DNA of 44,951 bases from Burkholderiaceae bacterium (lineage in GTDB: Bacteria; Pseudomonadota; Gammaproteobacteria; Burkholderiales; Burkholderiaceae_C), in NCBI GenBank assembly GCA_019745555.1, contig JAIESX010000015.1, positions 1-44,951 on the forward strand, written 5' to 3'. The notes beneath the pieces were generated by a model that did no database searches, was not told the origin of the DNA, and saw only the letters and a list, made by a program, of their open reading frames with translations. The translations under genes and the position numbers were made by a program. Of this stretch, positions 1-7,845 are shown piece after piece; within the stretch, counting starts at the first letter, position 1; each line of letters opens with the position of its first letter.

Positions 1-219
1 GTGGGTACGCGCGGGCGCTTGCGCCTGCTGCTCTCGCCCACCACCTTCATTGCCATGGACGTGGGTGTCACGCGCGTGCAGGGCAGTCGCCTGGGCCTGC
101 AATGCCTGCACATCGACCTCGACAGCGTCACGCACCTGCGCCAGCTGATCGAGCGCAACTCCCAGGACCCGACCCTGCTGGCGCGCGAACTTTCGGTGCT
201 GGTGGGCGTGGCGGCCTGA
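1..219 (+). CDS. C-terminal fragment of a PilZ-like domain protein (5' end outside window)
   Basis: An open frame enters from the left edge and stops at 217-219, leaving 72 residues. The tail has a basic start (GTRGRLRLLL), a strand-like stretch and then GLQCLHIDLDSVTHLRQLIE. That last pattern resembles the end of PilZ domains, where a 'GCRFVDLD..' strand leads into a helix of the form 'LRRLIE'. PilZ domains bind cyclic di-GMP and would suit the neighbouring motility genes. The RxxxR and D/NxSxxG binding motifs would lie upstream, so binding ability cannot be judged. The GTG at position 1 is probably an internal codon. Family assignment is moderate because only the C-terminal part is visible. 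Confidence 0.55.
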   Translation: MGTRGRLRLLLSPTTFIAMDVGVTRVQGSRLGLQCLHIDLDSVTHLRQLIERNSQDPTLLARELSVLVGVAA

Positions 220-225
220 GCCGTC

Positions 226-1185
226 TCAGTCCGGCTCGCCGATGGCCGCGCGGGTGAGCGCGGCCTGGGCCGTGAGCCAGGCGCAGAAGGCCTGCACCTC
301 GGGACGCGCGCTGCTGCGCGTGGCCACGATGAGCCAGTAGGACATGGGCGAACCCAGGCGCATGCCGGGCAGCACTTCCACGAGATCCCCTGATGCCAGG
401 CTGTCGGCCACCAGCGGCATGCGCGTGAGTGCCACGCCCTGGCCGGCCAGCGCCGCCTGGGCGATCTGGTAGGCATAGCCGAAGTACAGCCAGCGCTTGG
501 GCTCGAGCTTCTTCTGCTGGTGCACACCCAGCCAGTGGCGCCAGGTCAGCCAGTTCATGGACTGGCTGTGCTGAGGTTCGTAGGCCTCGATCAGCGTGTA
601 GTGCGCGAGATCCTCGGCGCGCTGCAGCGGCCGGCCGTTCTTGAGCAGCCAGGGACTGGCCACGGGTGTGAGCTGCTCACCGAAGAGCGGCACGGCGTGC
701 GACGGCACATGGTTGGCATAGGTGTAGCGCAGCACCAGGTCCACATCCGAGGTTTCCAGATCCACCAGCGCGTCGGAGGCATCGATGCGGATGTCGATGT
801 CCGGGTGTGCGCTCTGGAAGGCCTCGAGCCGGGGGATCAGCCACATGGAAGCGAAGGAAGCCCAGGTGCTGATGGCCACGCTCTTGCGCCCCGAGCTGCG
901 CCGGATCTGCTGCACCGCGCCGTCGATGCGCTCCAGCGAGGGCAGCACGGCCTGCAGCAGCTGCGCGCCCGCGGCGGTGAGCTCGACCGCGCGCGTGTGG
1001 CGCAGGAAGAGCGCCACGCCTACGTCCTCCTCCAGCGCCTGGATCTGGCGCGTCACCGCGCTCTGCGTTAGCGCCAGCTCCTCGGCCGCGGCGCGGAAGT
1101 TCAGGTGCCGCGCCACGGCGCCGAAGGCACGCAGCTGGCCGACGACGATGGGGCGGGTGCGGAGGAGGCCGTCGGGGCTGGGCAT
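226..1185 (-). CDS. LysR-family transcriptional regulator (GcvA-like)
   Basis: A 319-residue protein of normal LysR length. The N-terminal winged helix-turn-helix covers about residues 15-75 (LRAFGAVARHLNFRAAAEEL, then LTQSAVTRQIQALEEDVG). A periplasmic-binding-like effector domain follows from about residue 100, with the GcvA-like features TWASFASMWLIPRLEAFQ and DVDLVLRYT. The ATG at 1183-1185 gives the expected short lead before the HTH. The gene is divergent from a DUF2917 gene, and an ATTGAT-N11-ATCAAT dyad lies 15 bp upstream of its start, consistent with autoregulation and control of that neighbour. The effector cannot be predicted. The family call is firm and the target is inference. 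Confidence 0.93.
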   Translation of the reverse strand: MPSPDGLLRTRPIVVGQLRAFGAVARHLNFRAAAEELALTQSAVTRQIQALEEDVGVALFLRHTRAVELTAAGAQLLQAVLPSLERIDGAVQQIRRSSGRKSVAISTWASFASMWLIPRLEAFQSAHPDIDIRIDASDALVDLETSDVDLVLRYTYANHVPSHAVPLFGEQLTPVASPWLLKNGRPLQRAEDLAHYTLIEAYEPQHSQSMNWLTWRHWLGVHQQKKLEPKRWLYFGYAYQIAQAALAGQGVALTRMPLVADSLASGDLVEVLPGMRLGSPMSYWLIVATRSSARPEVQAFCAWLTAQAALTRAAIGEPD

Positions 1186-1200
1186 ACCGGGCAGGGTTTG

Positions 1201-1223
1201 ATTGATGCGGAATTCGAATCAAT
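1201..1223. promoter_or_regulatory. Probable LysR-type operator (T-N11-A dyad)
   Basis: Perfect 6-bp arms ATTGAT (1201-1206) and ATCAAT (1218-1223) flank 11 bp, giving exactly the T-N11-A geometry of LysR-type regulators. The site lies between the divergent LysR gene (start 1185) and the DUF2917 gene (start 1302). It is likely the site for autoregulation and for activation of the neighbour. Binding is inferred from geometry only. Confidence 0.6.
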
Positions 1224-1301
1224 AGCCTAACCCGATTTCATTAGACGCGGAAGGGGAATTTGCAGAAGATCAAGTGCCGAATTACCCATCCGGAGTCTGC
1301 A

Positions 1302-1769
1302 ATGGCGTCTTCAAGAGATACAAAATTGCATCAATCACAGGAGGTCGGTGCCATCGCCGGCGGCTGGCAGCTGGCGCCCGGTCGCGCGCTCAGCCTGTAC
1401 CCGCGCGGTGAAGGGCTGCTGCGTATCACCCGCGGCCGGGCCTGGGTCACGCTGGACCTGCGGCCGGGCGCCCCTCGTGACGAATCGGGCGACCATTGCC
1501 TGTGTGCCGGCGAGCAGCTGCGCGTGCGGGGCGGACGCCATGTCGTGTTCGAGTCGCTGGATCCGGCGCCCCTGTGGTTCGAATGGGTGCCGGTACCGGT
1601 CAGCGAGCAGCTGCCGGTGACGCCGCTGACGCTGCCGCTCGCCCAGGCCTGGTCCGAGTTCTGGCAGGCCACCCGTCTGACCTTGCGCGCCCTGCTGCGT
1701 CTGCTTCGCGGCTTGCTGGCCACGCTGCCCTGGTTGCTGAACGACGGCTTCAACCTGCGCCGGCGCTGA
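1302..1769 (+). CDS. DUF2917 domain protein
   Basis: A 155-residue protein when started at the ATG at 1302. That start has a CGGAG Shine-Dalgarno-like sequence at 1291-1295 and is preferred over an in-frame TTG at 1260. Residues about 15-95 match the DUF2917 pattern: a cupin-like series of strands including SLYPRGEGLLRITRGRAWVT, a 'GDHCLCAGEQLRVRGGRHVV' strand pair and a FESL turn. The C-terminal third has a leucine- and arginine-rich stretch (about 125-150) that could be an amphipathic or membrane-associated helix. The function of DUF2917 is not known. Its place opposite a LysR gene with a shared operator suggests control by that regulator. Confidence 0.75.
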   Translation: MASSRDTKLHQSQEVGAIAGGWQLAPGRALSLYPRGEGLLRITRGRAWVTLDLRPGAPRDESGDHCLCAGEQLRVRGGRHVVFESLDPAPLWFEWVPVPVSEQLPVTPLTLPLAQAWSEFWQATRLTLRALLRLLRGLLATLPWLLNDGFNLRRR

Positions 1770-1883
1770 GGCGTCCAGAAGCTGGCACCGTCCTTATCTA
1801 GTGCTTGGCGGTACTGTCGCAGGGTGCGTTGCGGTGGATTGGCCGGCTAGCGGGGAACCGCGTCACGCCAGGCCGCGCGCTGG

Positions 1884-1925
1884 CAAAAAAAGCGAGAGGG
1901 AGCAGGCCATCCGGCCGGCTCCCTC
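1884..1925 (-). terminator. Rho-independent terminator of the Bug receptor gene
   Basis: GAGGGAGC (1896-1903) pairs with GCTCCCTC (1918-1925), with an inner GGCC/GGCC pair in the loop. Read on the minus strand the stem is followed, after TCGC, by seven Ts (complement of the A-run at 1885-1891). It lies just past the stop of the minus-strand Bug gene. The rest of the 1770-1947 gap shows no gene. Confidence 0.85.
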
Positions 1926-1947
1926 CGCAGTGGTGCCGGCGCTGCCC

Positions 1948-2940
1948 TCAGTCCGCCTTGAAGCCCGTGGCCGCGACGGCCTTGCCCCAGGTCACGGTGT
2001 CGGCCGCGATGATGCGTGCGAAAGCCTCGGCCGTGGTGCCGGTCACGCGAAAGCCCGCGTCCTCGAGCTTGGTGCGCATGGCGGGGTCGGCCACGGCTTT
2101 CTGCACGTCGGCGCTGAGCTTGGCCAGGATCTCGGGCGGCGTGCGCGACGGTGCGACGATGCCGAACCAGGAGCTGAACTCCAGCGTCGGGTAGCCCTGT
2201 TCCTTGATCGTGGGCACATCGGGCAGCGCGGCGGCACGCGCCGGCCCCGTGGTGCCCAGGGCCAGCAGCTTGCCGGCCTTCACGTTGGGCGCGGCCAGGC
2301 CCACGCTGGCGAAAACGCCCTGGACATCACCGCTGAACAGTCCGCCGAGCGCGTCGGCCGTGCTCTTGTAGTGCACGGCCTCCGGCTTGATCTTGATGGC
2401 CTCACCGAACATGAAGGCGCCGAAATGGCCCGGTGTGCCGGCGCCGAAGGTGGCCATGAACAGGCCCTTCTGCTGCTGCACCCAGCTCACGAACTCCTTG
2501 ACGTTCTTGGCCGGCACCTTCTGCGGGTTGACCAGCAGCGCGAAATCGGCGCTGACCACCTGGCTCACGGGGGCAAAGTCCTGCGTTGGGTTGTAGGGCA
2601 GCTTGTTGTAGCTGCTGGGCGCAATGCTGAGCTGGCCGGTCTCGCCCAGCATCAGTGTGTAGCCGTCGGCCGTAGCGCGTGCCGCCTCGCTGGCGGCGAT
2701 CAGGCCGCCGGCGCCGGGCTTGTTGTCCACGATCACGCCCTGGTTGCCCCAGCCTTCGGAGAGCTTCTGCGCCAGCAGGCGGGCCACGATGTCGGGGCCG
2801 GTGCCGGCCGGGAAGCCGACGATGATGCGCACGGGGCGATTCGGGTAGGCAGTCTGCGCCTGCACGCCGACGGCGCTCAGGCCCGCAAGCAATGCAGCGC
2901 CGGCGACGAGGGCGCGGCGCAGGGGGGAAGTGGTTTTCAT
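1948..2940 (-). CDS. Bug/TctC-family periplasmic solute-binding receptor
   Basis: A 330-residue protein with a Sec signal peptide (basic MKTTSPLRR, hydrophobic ALVAGAALLAGLSAVG, AQA-like cleavage near residue 29). The mature start, YPNRPVRIIVGFPAGTGPDI, is the hallmark of the tripartite tricarboxylate transporter receptor family. Further family features are VDNKPGAGGLIAA, a 'DGYTLML' motif and a LPDVPTIKEQGYP motif near the C-terminus. Such proteins bind carboxylates in the periplasm. No TctA or TctB membrane genes are adjacent, which is common for the many orphan Bug proteins of Burkholderiales. It follows a DUF3237 gene on the same strand after about 33 bp, so the two are probably cotranscribed. 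The ligand is unknown. Confidence 0.93.
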   Translation of the reverse strand: MKTTSPLRRALVAGAALLAGLSAVGVQAQTAYPNRPVRIIVGFPAGTGPDIVARLLAQKLSEGWGNQGVIVDNKPGAGGLIAASEAARATADGYTLMLGETGQLSIAPSSYNKLPYNPTQDFAPVSQVVSADFALLVNPQKVPAKNVKEFVSWVQQQKGLFMATFGAGTPGHFGAFMFGEAIKIKPEAVHYKSTADALGGLFSGDVQGVFASVGLAAPNVKAGKLLALGTTGPARAAALPDVPTIKEQGYPTLEFSSWFGIVAPSRTPPEILAKLSADVQKAVADPAMRTKLEDAGFRVTGTTAEAFARIIAADTVTWGKAVAATGFKAD

Positions 2941-2973
2941 GCGTTGTCTCCTGTTTTGAAAGAATGAAGCGGG

Positions 2974-3438
2974 TCAGTTCACGGTGAAAAACTGCATCTC
3001 CACGCGCTCGGGCCGACGCACGCCGCTGCCGATGAAAAGGCGTTCGGCGATCCAGGCCAGCGCGGGCGAGGCGGTCTCGAAACTCGGGCTGCAGCGGAAA
3101 TAGACCTGTGCCGGGTCCACGGGCTCGCCGCGCAGCAGGCGGGCCGTGACCTCGGGGGCGGCCGCGCGCAGGGCCCGGTTCTGCACATAGATCAGGTCAC
3201 CGGCGTCGGTTTCGAGCACGTAACGCGCGTCGAGTTCGGCCAGGCGCGGGCTGACGATTAGCTGGTAGTCGGCGCCGCCGGGCAGCACACGCGCCGTCCA
3301 GCCCTGGCCGCGGGCCTCGCCGCCGAGGATGGGGATGAGGCGGCGCTGCCCGTGCACGGTGGAGCCGACTTCCTGTGGAGCGGCGACGTGGACCGAGAGC
3401 TCGGCAAAAAATTCCAGGGCGGGGGCGGAAAGGGACAT
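2974..3438 (-). CDS. DUF3237 family protein
   Basis: A 154-residue cytoplasmic protein without signal peptide. It has the DUF3237 layout: an N-terminal 'LEFFAELSVHVAAPQEVG' strand, GQRRLIPILGGEARGQGWTA, a 'PGGADYQLIVSPRLAELDAR' segment, then 'DLIYVQNRALR', and a C-terminal 'VYFRCSPSFETASP..W' motif. The family is an all-beta barrel of unknown biochemical role, often found beside catabolic or transport genes. It is the first gene of a likely two-gene unit with the Bug receptor. The divergent LuxR-type gene and the palindrome between them suggest shared control. Confidence 0.85.
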   Translation of the reverse strand: MSLSAPALEFFAELSVHVAAPQEVGSTVHGQRRLIPILGGEARGQGWTARVLPGGADYQLIVSPRLAELDARYVLETDAGDLIYVQNRALRAAAPEVTARLLRGEPVDPAQVYFRCSPSFETASPALAWIAERLFIGSGVRRPERVEMQFFTVN

Positions 3439-3470
3439 CTCCGCAGCTTAGGCCGGACGCTCCCGATACG

Positions 3471-3492
3471 CTGTCATCCCTTAAGATGACAG
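3471..3492. promoter_or_regulatory. Perfect palindrome, probable operator of the LuxR-type regulator
   Basis: CTGTCATC (3471-3478) and GATGACAG (3485-3492) form a perfect 8-bp inverted repeat around CCTTAA. It is centred in the 85-bp gap between the divergent DUF3237/Bug unit (start 3438) and the LuxR-type gene (start 3524). The CTGT...ACAG ends recall lux-box-like operators. It ends 31 bp before the regulator start codon, so it could act at either promoter. Function is inferred. Confidence 0.55.
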
Positions 3493-3523
3493 AACATCAA
3501 AAGCAGACAGAGCGAGGAGACGC

Positions 3524-4318
3524 ATGCGCAAGTGGACCTGCAACAGCAGCGCCAGCGGCACGGGCCGTCATGCCCAGCTGCTGGCCGGGCTCATCCACCA
3601 GCTCGGGCAGCCGCGTTTCCGCTCCACCCTGCTCGAGACCCTGCAGCCCCTGGTGCCTGCGGCCTCCTATTCGGTCTACCGTACGGGACGCCACAGCGTG
3701 CCGCAGCTTTTTCTCTCCGGCAGCCTCGGCGTGCCCGACACCACCCGCGACTGCTGGTTGGCCTATCTCTCGGGCCCTTACCGCAGCGACCGCACGCTGG
3801 TCGCCGAGGCGCAGAGCGAGGAACAGCCCCTGCTCTGCCATCTGACGGCGCAGGAAGTCCCGGCCCAGCACCGCGCCCGCGTCTACGAGGCGCACGGCGT
3901 GGCGGAGCGGGTCTCGGTGGTGCAGGCGCGTGAGGACGGGCTGTTTGCCGTGAACTTCTACCGGCACCAGCACCAGGCGCCCTTCAGCGACACGCAGGTG
4001 GCCGACTTCGAGGCCCTGGCGCCGGCCCTGCTGGCGCTGGCGCGCAAGCACGTGGCGCTGGGCGTGGTGGATGCGGCCTCCGAGCCACTGACGCAGGCGC
4101 AGCGCCTGCTGGCCCTGCAGCCCGCGCTGACGCCGCGCGAGCTAGAGGTCTGTGTGCGCCTGTTGCGCGGCATGACCTACGACGGCATCGCCGCCGACCT
4201 GGGTCTGAGTGTGCCCAGCGTCAAGACCTACCGCAACCGCGCCTTCGAGCGCCTGGGCATCCACTTCCGCAACGAGCTGTTTGCGCTCGTGCTCCAGACG
4301 CCGGTCACCCGGCATTGA
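3524..4318 (+). CDS. LuxR-family (LuxR C-terminal HTH) transcriptional regulator
   Basis: A 264-residue protein. The C-terminal GerE/LuxR helix-turn-helix lies at about residues 203-260 (LTPRELEVCVRLLRGMTYDG, then IAADLGLSVPSVKTYRNRAF). The first 190 residues form an unassigned sensor region that is not clearly an autoinducer-binding domain. The ATG at 3524 has a GAGGAG ribosome site just upstream. The gene is divergent from the DUF3237/Bug pair, so control of that pair is the simplest hypothesis. It ends 9 bp from the stop of the convergent phosphatase-fold gene. Family certain, ligand and targets unknown. Confidence 0.9.
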   Translation: MRKWTCNSSASGTGRHAQLLAGLIHQLGQPRFRSTLLETLQPLVPAASYSVYRTGRHSVPQLFLSGSLGVPDTTRDCWLAYLSGPYRSDRTLVAEAQSEEQPLLCHLTAQEVPAQHRARVYEAHGVAERVSVVQAREDGLFAVNFYRHQHQAPFSDTQVADFEALAPALLALARKHVALGVVDAASEPLTQAQRLLALQPALTPRELEVCVRLLRGMTYDGIAADLGLSVPSVKTYRNRAFERLGIHFRNELFALVLQTPVTRH

Positions 4319-4327
4319 TCCACCGGC

Positions 4328-4996
4328 TCAGGAGTAGGTCACCCAGTCGGTGAGGTCCGGGTGGTCCAGGTGGGGCAGGGTGTTGAAGCTGATCAGACTG
4401 TGGCGCTTGGGGTTGTAGTCGAACTGCGTGAGCGCGCTGTTGCGGATGCGCAGGTTGAGTTCGATCGTGGTTTCCGGTGTGGTGCCCAGCACATGGCCCA
4501 CGGCGGTGGAGATGGGCCCGCCGCTGGAGACGATGAGCACATTGCCTTCGTGCTCCTTGCGCACCCGCTCCAGCGCATCGCTCACGCCGGCGAGGAAATC
4601 CGCATAGCTGGGCATGCCCCGCGGACTGACCACGCCGTTCATCCACTGGCGCAGGCCGTCGCGCAGCAGCCGGAAATGATGGCGGTAGAGCTCGGGCGTG
4701 TCCGGCTTCTGTAGCGGTTGCGGGTGGATGGCGGCGATCACCGCTTCGCTGTCGTATTCGTTGAGGCCGGTGAGGGCGATGGCCTGCTGGTCATAGCCCG
4801 CACCGGCCGCGATGCCGGCCCAGGTCTGGGCGTGGCGGCGCAGCGTGCCCGTGTACACGGCATCGAAACGCAGGCCGCGCTCGCGCCAGTACTGACCCAG
4901 GCGCTCGCTCTGCCGGCTGCCGAGTTCACTGAGCTGGTCGTAGTCCGCCGCGCCGAAAGAGGCCTGGCCGTGGCGCACGAGGTAGAGGGTTCCCAT
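4328..4996 (-). CDS. Histidine phosphatase superfamily protein (SGG variant)
   Basis: A 222-residue protein when started at the ATG at 4996, which puts the phosphohistidine motif LVRHGQ at residues 6-11. A further in-frame ATG lies upstream (5080), but the added residues are not family-like. Other features are an arginine pair at 53-54 and the acidic LNEYD at 78-82. In the place where most members carry the second catalytic histidine (SHGG), this one has SSGGPI at 157-162. Some phosphoglycerate-mutase-like proteins have this variant, so it need not be dead, but the canonical chemistry is doubtful. It lies 67 bp after the glyoxalase-like gene on the same strand and may be the last gene of that operon. 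The substrate is unknown. Confidence 0.85.
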   Translation of the reverse strand: MGTLYLVRHGQASFGAADYDQLSELGSRQSERLGQYWRERGLRFDAVYTGTLRRHAQTWAGIAAGAGYDQQAIALTGLNEYDSEAVIAAIHPQPLQKPDTPELYRHHFRLLRDGLRQWMNGVVSPRGMPSYADFLAGVSDALERVRKEHEGNVLIVSSGGPISTAVGHVLGTTPETTIELNLRIRNSALTQFDYNPKRHSLISFNTLPHLDHPDLTDWVTYS

Positions 4997-5063
4997 GCCG
5001 CTGATTGTGGCAAGGACGGTACATCGCCGCAGTCGCCCGCGGGACTGATAAGTCGCTATGAAA

Positions 5064-5729
5064 TCAGGAGCAAATGTCAACCGGACCGAGCGGTGTCTGC
5101 AGGCGGACGCGCAGGCGGGCCGGACCGGGGCGTACCGGCAGGGCCAGGCCGATGGCCTGCAGGCCTGTGGTCAGCCCTTCGGCCTGCGGATGCTGCAGCT
5201 CCAGTGCGGCCAGCGTGATGCCGCTGGGCGGCATGGCTGCGGCCGGATGCACGTCGCCCCACTGGATCAGCGTGGGCAGCAGGCCATCGAACAGGCGCTG
5301 GCCGTCGGGGCGTACCGTGATCTTCCATTGCAGCAGGCCTTGCGCTGTGGGGCGCGAGGCGGCGATGACCTCGCCGCGGTCGATGTTCTGCGTGTGCAGC
5401 GCGGTCACGGCTGCGGGTGCATCGTTCACGCGCGCGACCCAGTGCACCAGTTGCGGGCCCTCGCGGCGCAGGCGGGCTTGCAGCGCCTCGTCATCCAGAT
5501 CGAACCAGCGCCGGCGTCCCGGATCGGGTGCGGCGGGGTCGATGGCGATGATCTCGAAATAGGCGAGCGGGAAGTCGGCGCTGGCGATGCTGAAGAGCCG
5601 GTTGTGTGTGCCCATCAGCGCATGCTGACCGCCGGGGCCGGGCGTGATGCCCAGCGTGGCCTCGCACCAGGCCACGCCCTCGTCCAGCGTGGCTGCTGCG
5701 ACGACGAGGTGGTCCAGCTGCGCGCTCAC
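5064..5729 (-). CDS. Glyoxalase-like (VOC fold) domain protein
   Basis: A 221-residue protein beginning at the GTG at 5729, where GTGA overlaps the stop of the PhzF-like gene, typical of translational coupling. The start SAQLDHLVVAAATLDEGVAW and the segments GTHNRLFSIA and YFEIIAID match the Glyoxalase_3/glyoxalase-like group of the vicinal oxygen chelate fold, with a second half around residues 110-220 (LVHWVARV, then GRLLPTLIQW-like 'DGLLPTLIQWGDVHP'). Members are often uncharacterised, and some bind metals. No substrate can be named. Its place after EamA, aminotransferase and PhzF-like genes suggests a role in the same amine or amino-acid related process. Confidence 0.85.
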   Translation of the reverse strand: MSAQLDHLVVAAATLDEGVAWCEATLGITPGPGGQHALMGTHNRLFSIASADFPLAYFEIIAIDPAAPDPGRRRWFDLDDEALQARLRREGPQLVHWVARVNDAPAAVTALHTQNIDRGEVIAASRPTAQGLLQWKITVRPDGQRLFDGLLPTLIQWGDVHPAAAMPPSGITLAALELQHPQAEGLTTGLQAIGLALPVRPGPARLRVRLQTPLGPVDICS

Positions 5730-6652
5730 AAGCTGACCTGGCCCATGATGCAAGTCTGCACCTGCCCGCCCACCCAGACCTGGCCTGCCTGGTCGCGCTC
5801 CAGCAGCACGCGGCCCGCGCGTTCCAGGCAGGTGCCTTGCGCGGCGATGTAGTGCGTGGCGATGTGGCCCTCGGCCATCAGCCATTGCGCCAGGCTGGCA
5901 TTGAGGCTGCCGGTGACCGGGTCTTCGGTGATGCCCACGGGGGCGGCGAAGGCGCGGACCTCGAGGTCGGGTGCGGCCAGTTGCGGCGCATCGTCTGCGT
6001 GGTCGGCAAAGGCGCGGGCCTCGCGGCTGCTGCGGGCGATCAGCTGCACGGCGGCCGGCTCGGTGGTGAGTGCGGCCACGCCTACCTTCTGCCCGAGTTC
6101 CCGCAGGCGTGTGTGGTCGGGCGTGAGCGCGAGCACGGTGTCGGCGCTGTCGAGCAGCAGGCCCAGCCACTTCGGGCCGTTGTCCAGCAGCTGCGCCGCG
6201 CGGATCTGCGCGGGCTTCAGCCCGAGAGCCTGGGCCACGCCGGCCAGCAGCTGGGGCGCCGGTGTGCTGCGTTGGAGCGGCGGTGCCGCAAACGCGAGTT
6301 GATGGCCTGCACGGCGGATGGGCACCAGACCCACGGCACATTCCTGCACGATGCGCTGCGCTTCGCGCGGCACACCGCCGCTGTCCAGCCAGGCCTGGCA
6401 GCTGCCCAGCGTGGGGTGGCCAGCAAACGGCAGTTCACCGCCGGGTGTGAAGATGCGCACACGGTAGTCGGCGCCGGCCTGGGTGGGCGGCAGCAGAAAG
6501 GTGGTCTCGGACAGATTGGTCCAGCGCGCGAAGCGCTGCATCTGTTCATCGGAGAGACCCGTGCCGTCCAGCACCACGGCCAGCGGGTTGCCCCAGTAGG
6601 GCGTGGTGGTGAAGACGTCGACCTGGCGGTAGGCGCGGGGGGTGATGCTCAT
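5726..6652 (-). CDS. PhzF-family isomerase/epimerase-like protein
   Basis: A 308-residue protein of typical PhzF length (two diaminopimelate-epimerase-like halves). The start YRQVDVFTTTPYWGNPLAVV is diagnostic. The catalytic glutamate is expected at LSETTF (Glu49), and the anion-binding loop GHPTLG lies at 78-83. EDPVTGSLNASLA in the C-terminal half is also conserved. The start ATG overlaps the stop of the aminotransferase gene (ATGA), and its own stop overlaps the next start. PhzF itself isomerises a phenazine precursor, but no other phenazine genes are here, so the substrate is unknown. An enzyme acting on a small amino or keto acid made by the aminotransferase is a reasonable inference. 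Confidence 0.93.
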   Translation of the reverse strand: MSITPRAYRQVDVFTTTPYWGNPLAVVLDGTGLSDEQMQRFARWTNLSETTFLLPPTQAGADYRVRIFTPGGELPFAGHPTLGSCQAWLDSGGVPREAQRIVQECAVGLVPIRRAGHQLAFAAPPLQRSTPAPQLLAGVAQALGLKPAQIRAAQLLDNGPKWLGLLLDSADTVLALTPDHTRLRELGQKVGVAALTTEPAAVQLIARSSREARAFADHADDAPQLAAPDLEVRAFAAPVGITEDPVTGSLNASLAQWLMAEGHIATHYIAAQGTCLERAGRVLLERDQAGQVWVGGQVQTCIMGQVSL

Positions 6653-7845
6653 GGCTGGATCTCACGGATGACGGTGGCCAGCGCGGCGATGCCGCGCTCG
6701 ATCTGCTCGGGGCTGGCCGTGACGAAGGACAGGCGCAGCGTGCGTGCATCGGCCGCGCCGGCGTAGAAGGCCGCGCCCGGCACATAGGCCACGCCGCGTG
6801 CCACCGCCTGGGGCAGCAGGGCGGCGGCGTCCAGGCCCGCGGGCAGGCGGGCCCAGAGGAACATCCCGCCGGCCGGGCGATTCCAGTGCACGCCTTCGGG
6901 CATGTGCCTTTGCAGTGCGGCCAGCATGGTGTCGCGCTGGGCCTTGTAGAGCGTGCGGATGCGCGGCACATGGCGGTCGAGGAAGCCGTCCTTCATGACC
7001 TCGGCCACCACGCGCTGGTTGAAGCCCGGGCTGTGCAGGTCGGCGGCCTGCTTGGCCTGCAGCAGCTTGGGGAAGAGCGCGGGCGGCGCGACGAGGTAGC
7101 CCAGGCGCAGGCTGGGCGCCAGCACCTTGGAAAACGACCCGAGGTAGAGGCAGCCCTCGGGATGGCGCGCGGTCAGCGGCGCGGGTGGCGGCGTATCGAA
7201 CCAGAGCTCGCCGTAGGGGTTGTCCTCGATCAGCGGCAGGCCGATGTCGGCCGCCGTGCTGCTGAGCGCCGCGCGCCGGGCCTCACTCATGAGGCGACCG
7301 CTGGGGTTCTGGAAATTGGGCAGCACGTAGAAGAAGCGTGCGGGCATGCCTGCCAACTGTGCCGCGCGCAGGGCCGTGATGTCCACACCTTCGTCGTCGC
7401 TGGCCACACTGTGCACCTGCGGCTCCATGGGCGCGAAGGCCTGCAGGGCACCTAGGTAGGTGGGCGTCTCCACGAGGATGCGGCTGCCCGGATCGATCAG
7501 CACCTTCGCGGCCAGGTCCAGGCCCTGCTGTGAGCCCGTGGTGATGAGCACTTGTGACGGACTGACCTTCCAGGGCAGCGCGGCCGCCACCATCTCGCGC
7601 AGGGGCCCATAGCCTTCGCTGGCCGCGTACTGCAGCGCGGCCTCGGCATCGTCGCGCAGCACGCGGCTGCAGGCGGCCTCGAACTCCGCGACCGGGAAGG
7701 TCTGGGGCGAGGGCAGGCCACCGGCGAAGCTGATGATCTCCGGCCGCTCGGTGACCTTGAGCAGTTCGCGCAGCACCGAAGGGTTCATCCGGTCCGCGCG
7801 CCCGGACATCACCCAGGGCGAGGTGGAGGGGGCGCGCGCATTCAT
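6649..7845 (-). CDS. Fold-type I PLP-dependent aminotransferase (2-aminoadipate transaminase-like)
   Basis: A 398-residue class I/II aminotransferase. Conserved points are SFAGGLPSPQTFP (39-51), QYAASEGYGPLR (72-83), the FQNPSG motif (178-183), IEDNPYG (206-212) and the PLP-binding Lys240 in GSFSKVLAPSLRLGY. The pattern resembles LysN-like and aromatic/2-aminoadipate transaminases. The start at 7845 overlaps the EamA stop by ATGA. The frame is open further upstream, but the family N-terminus begins here and the rest is a shadow of the EamA gene. It acts in the cytoplasm and transfers an amino group to or from 2-oxo acids. The substrate cannot be fixed by sequence. Confidence 0.93.
   Translation of the reverse strand: MNARAPSTSPWVMSGRADRMNPSVLRELLKVTERPEIISFAGGLPSPQTFPVAEFEAACSRVLRDDAEAALQYAASEGYGPLREMVAAALPWKVSPSQVLITTGSQQGLDLAAKVLIDPGSRILVETPTYLGALQAFAPMEPQVHSVASDDEGVDITALRAAQLAGMPARFFYVLPNFQNPSGRLMSEARRAALSSTAADIGLPLIEDNPYGELWFDTPPPAPLTARHPEGCLYLGSFSKVLAPSLRLGYLVAPPALFPKLLQAKQAADLHSPGFNQRVVAEVMKDGFLDRHVPRIRTLYKAQRDTMLAALQRHMPEGVHWNRPAGGMFLWARLPAGLDAAALLPQAVARGVAYVPGAAFYAGAADARTLRLSFVTASPEQIERGIAALATVIREIQP

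Noticed and set aside
1801..2967. Long plus-strand open frame opposite the Bug gene
   Set aside because: It shadows the clearly identified minus-strand receptor gene, and its start would lie across the Bug terminator.
5726..6652. Phenazine biosynthesis gene
   Set aside because: Only the PhzF-like fold is present; none of the other phz genes occur nearby.
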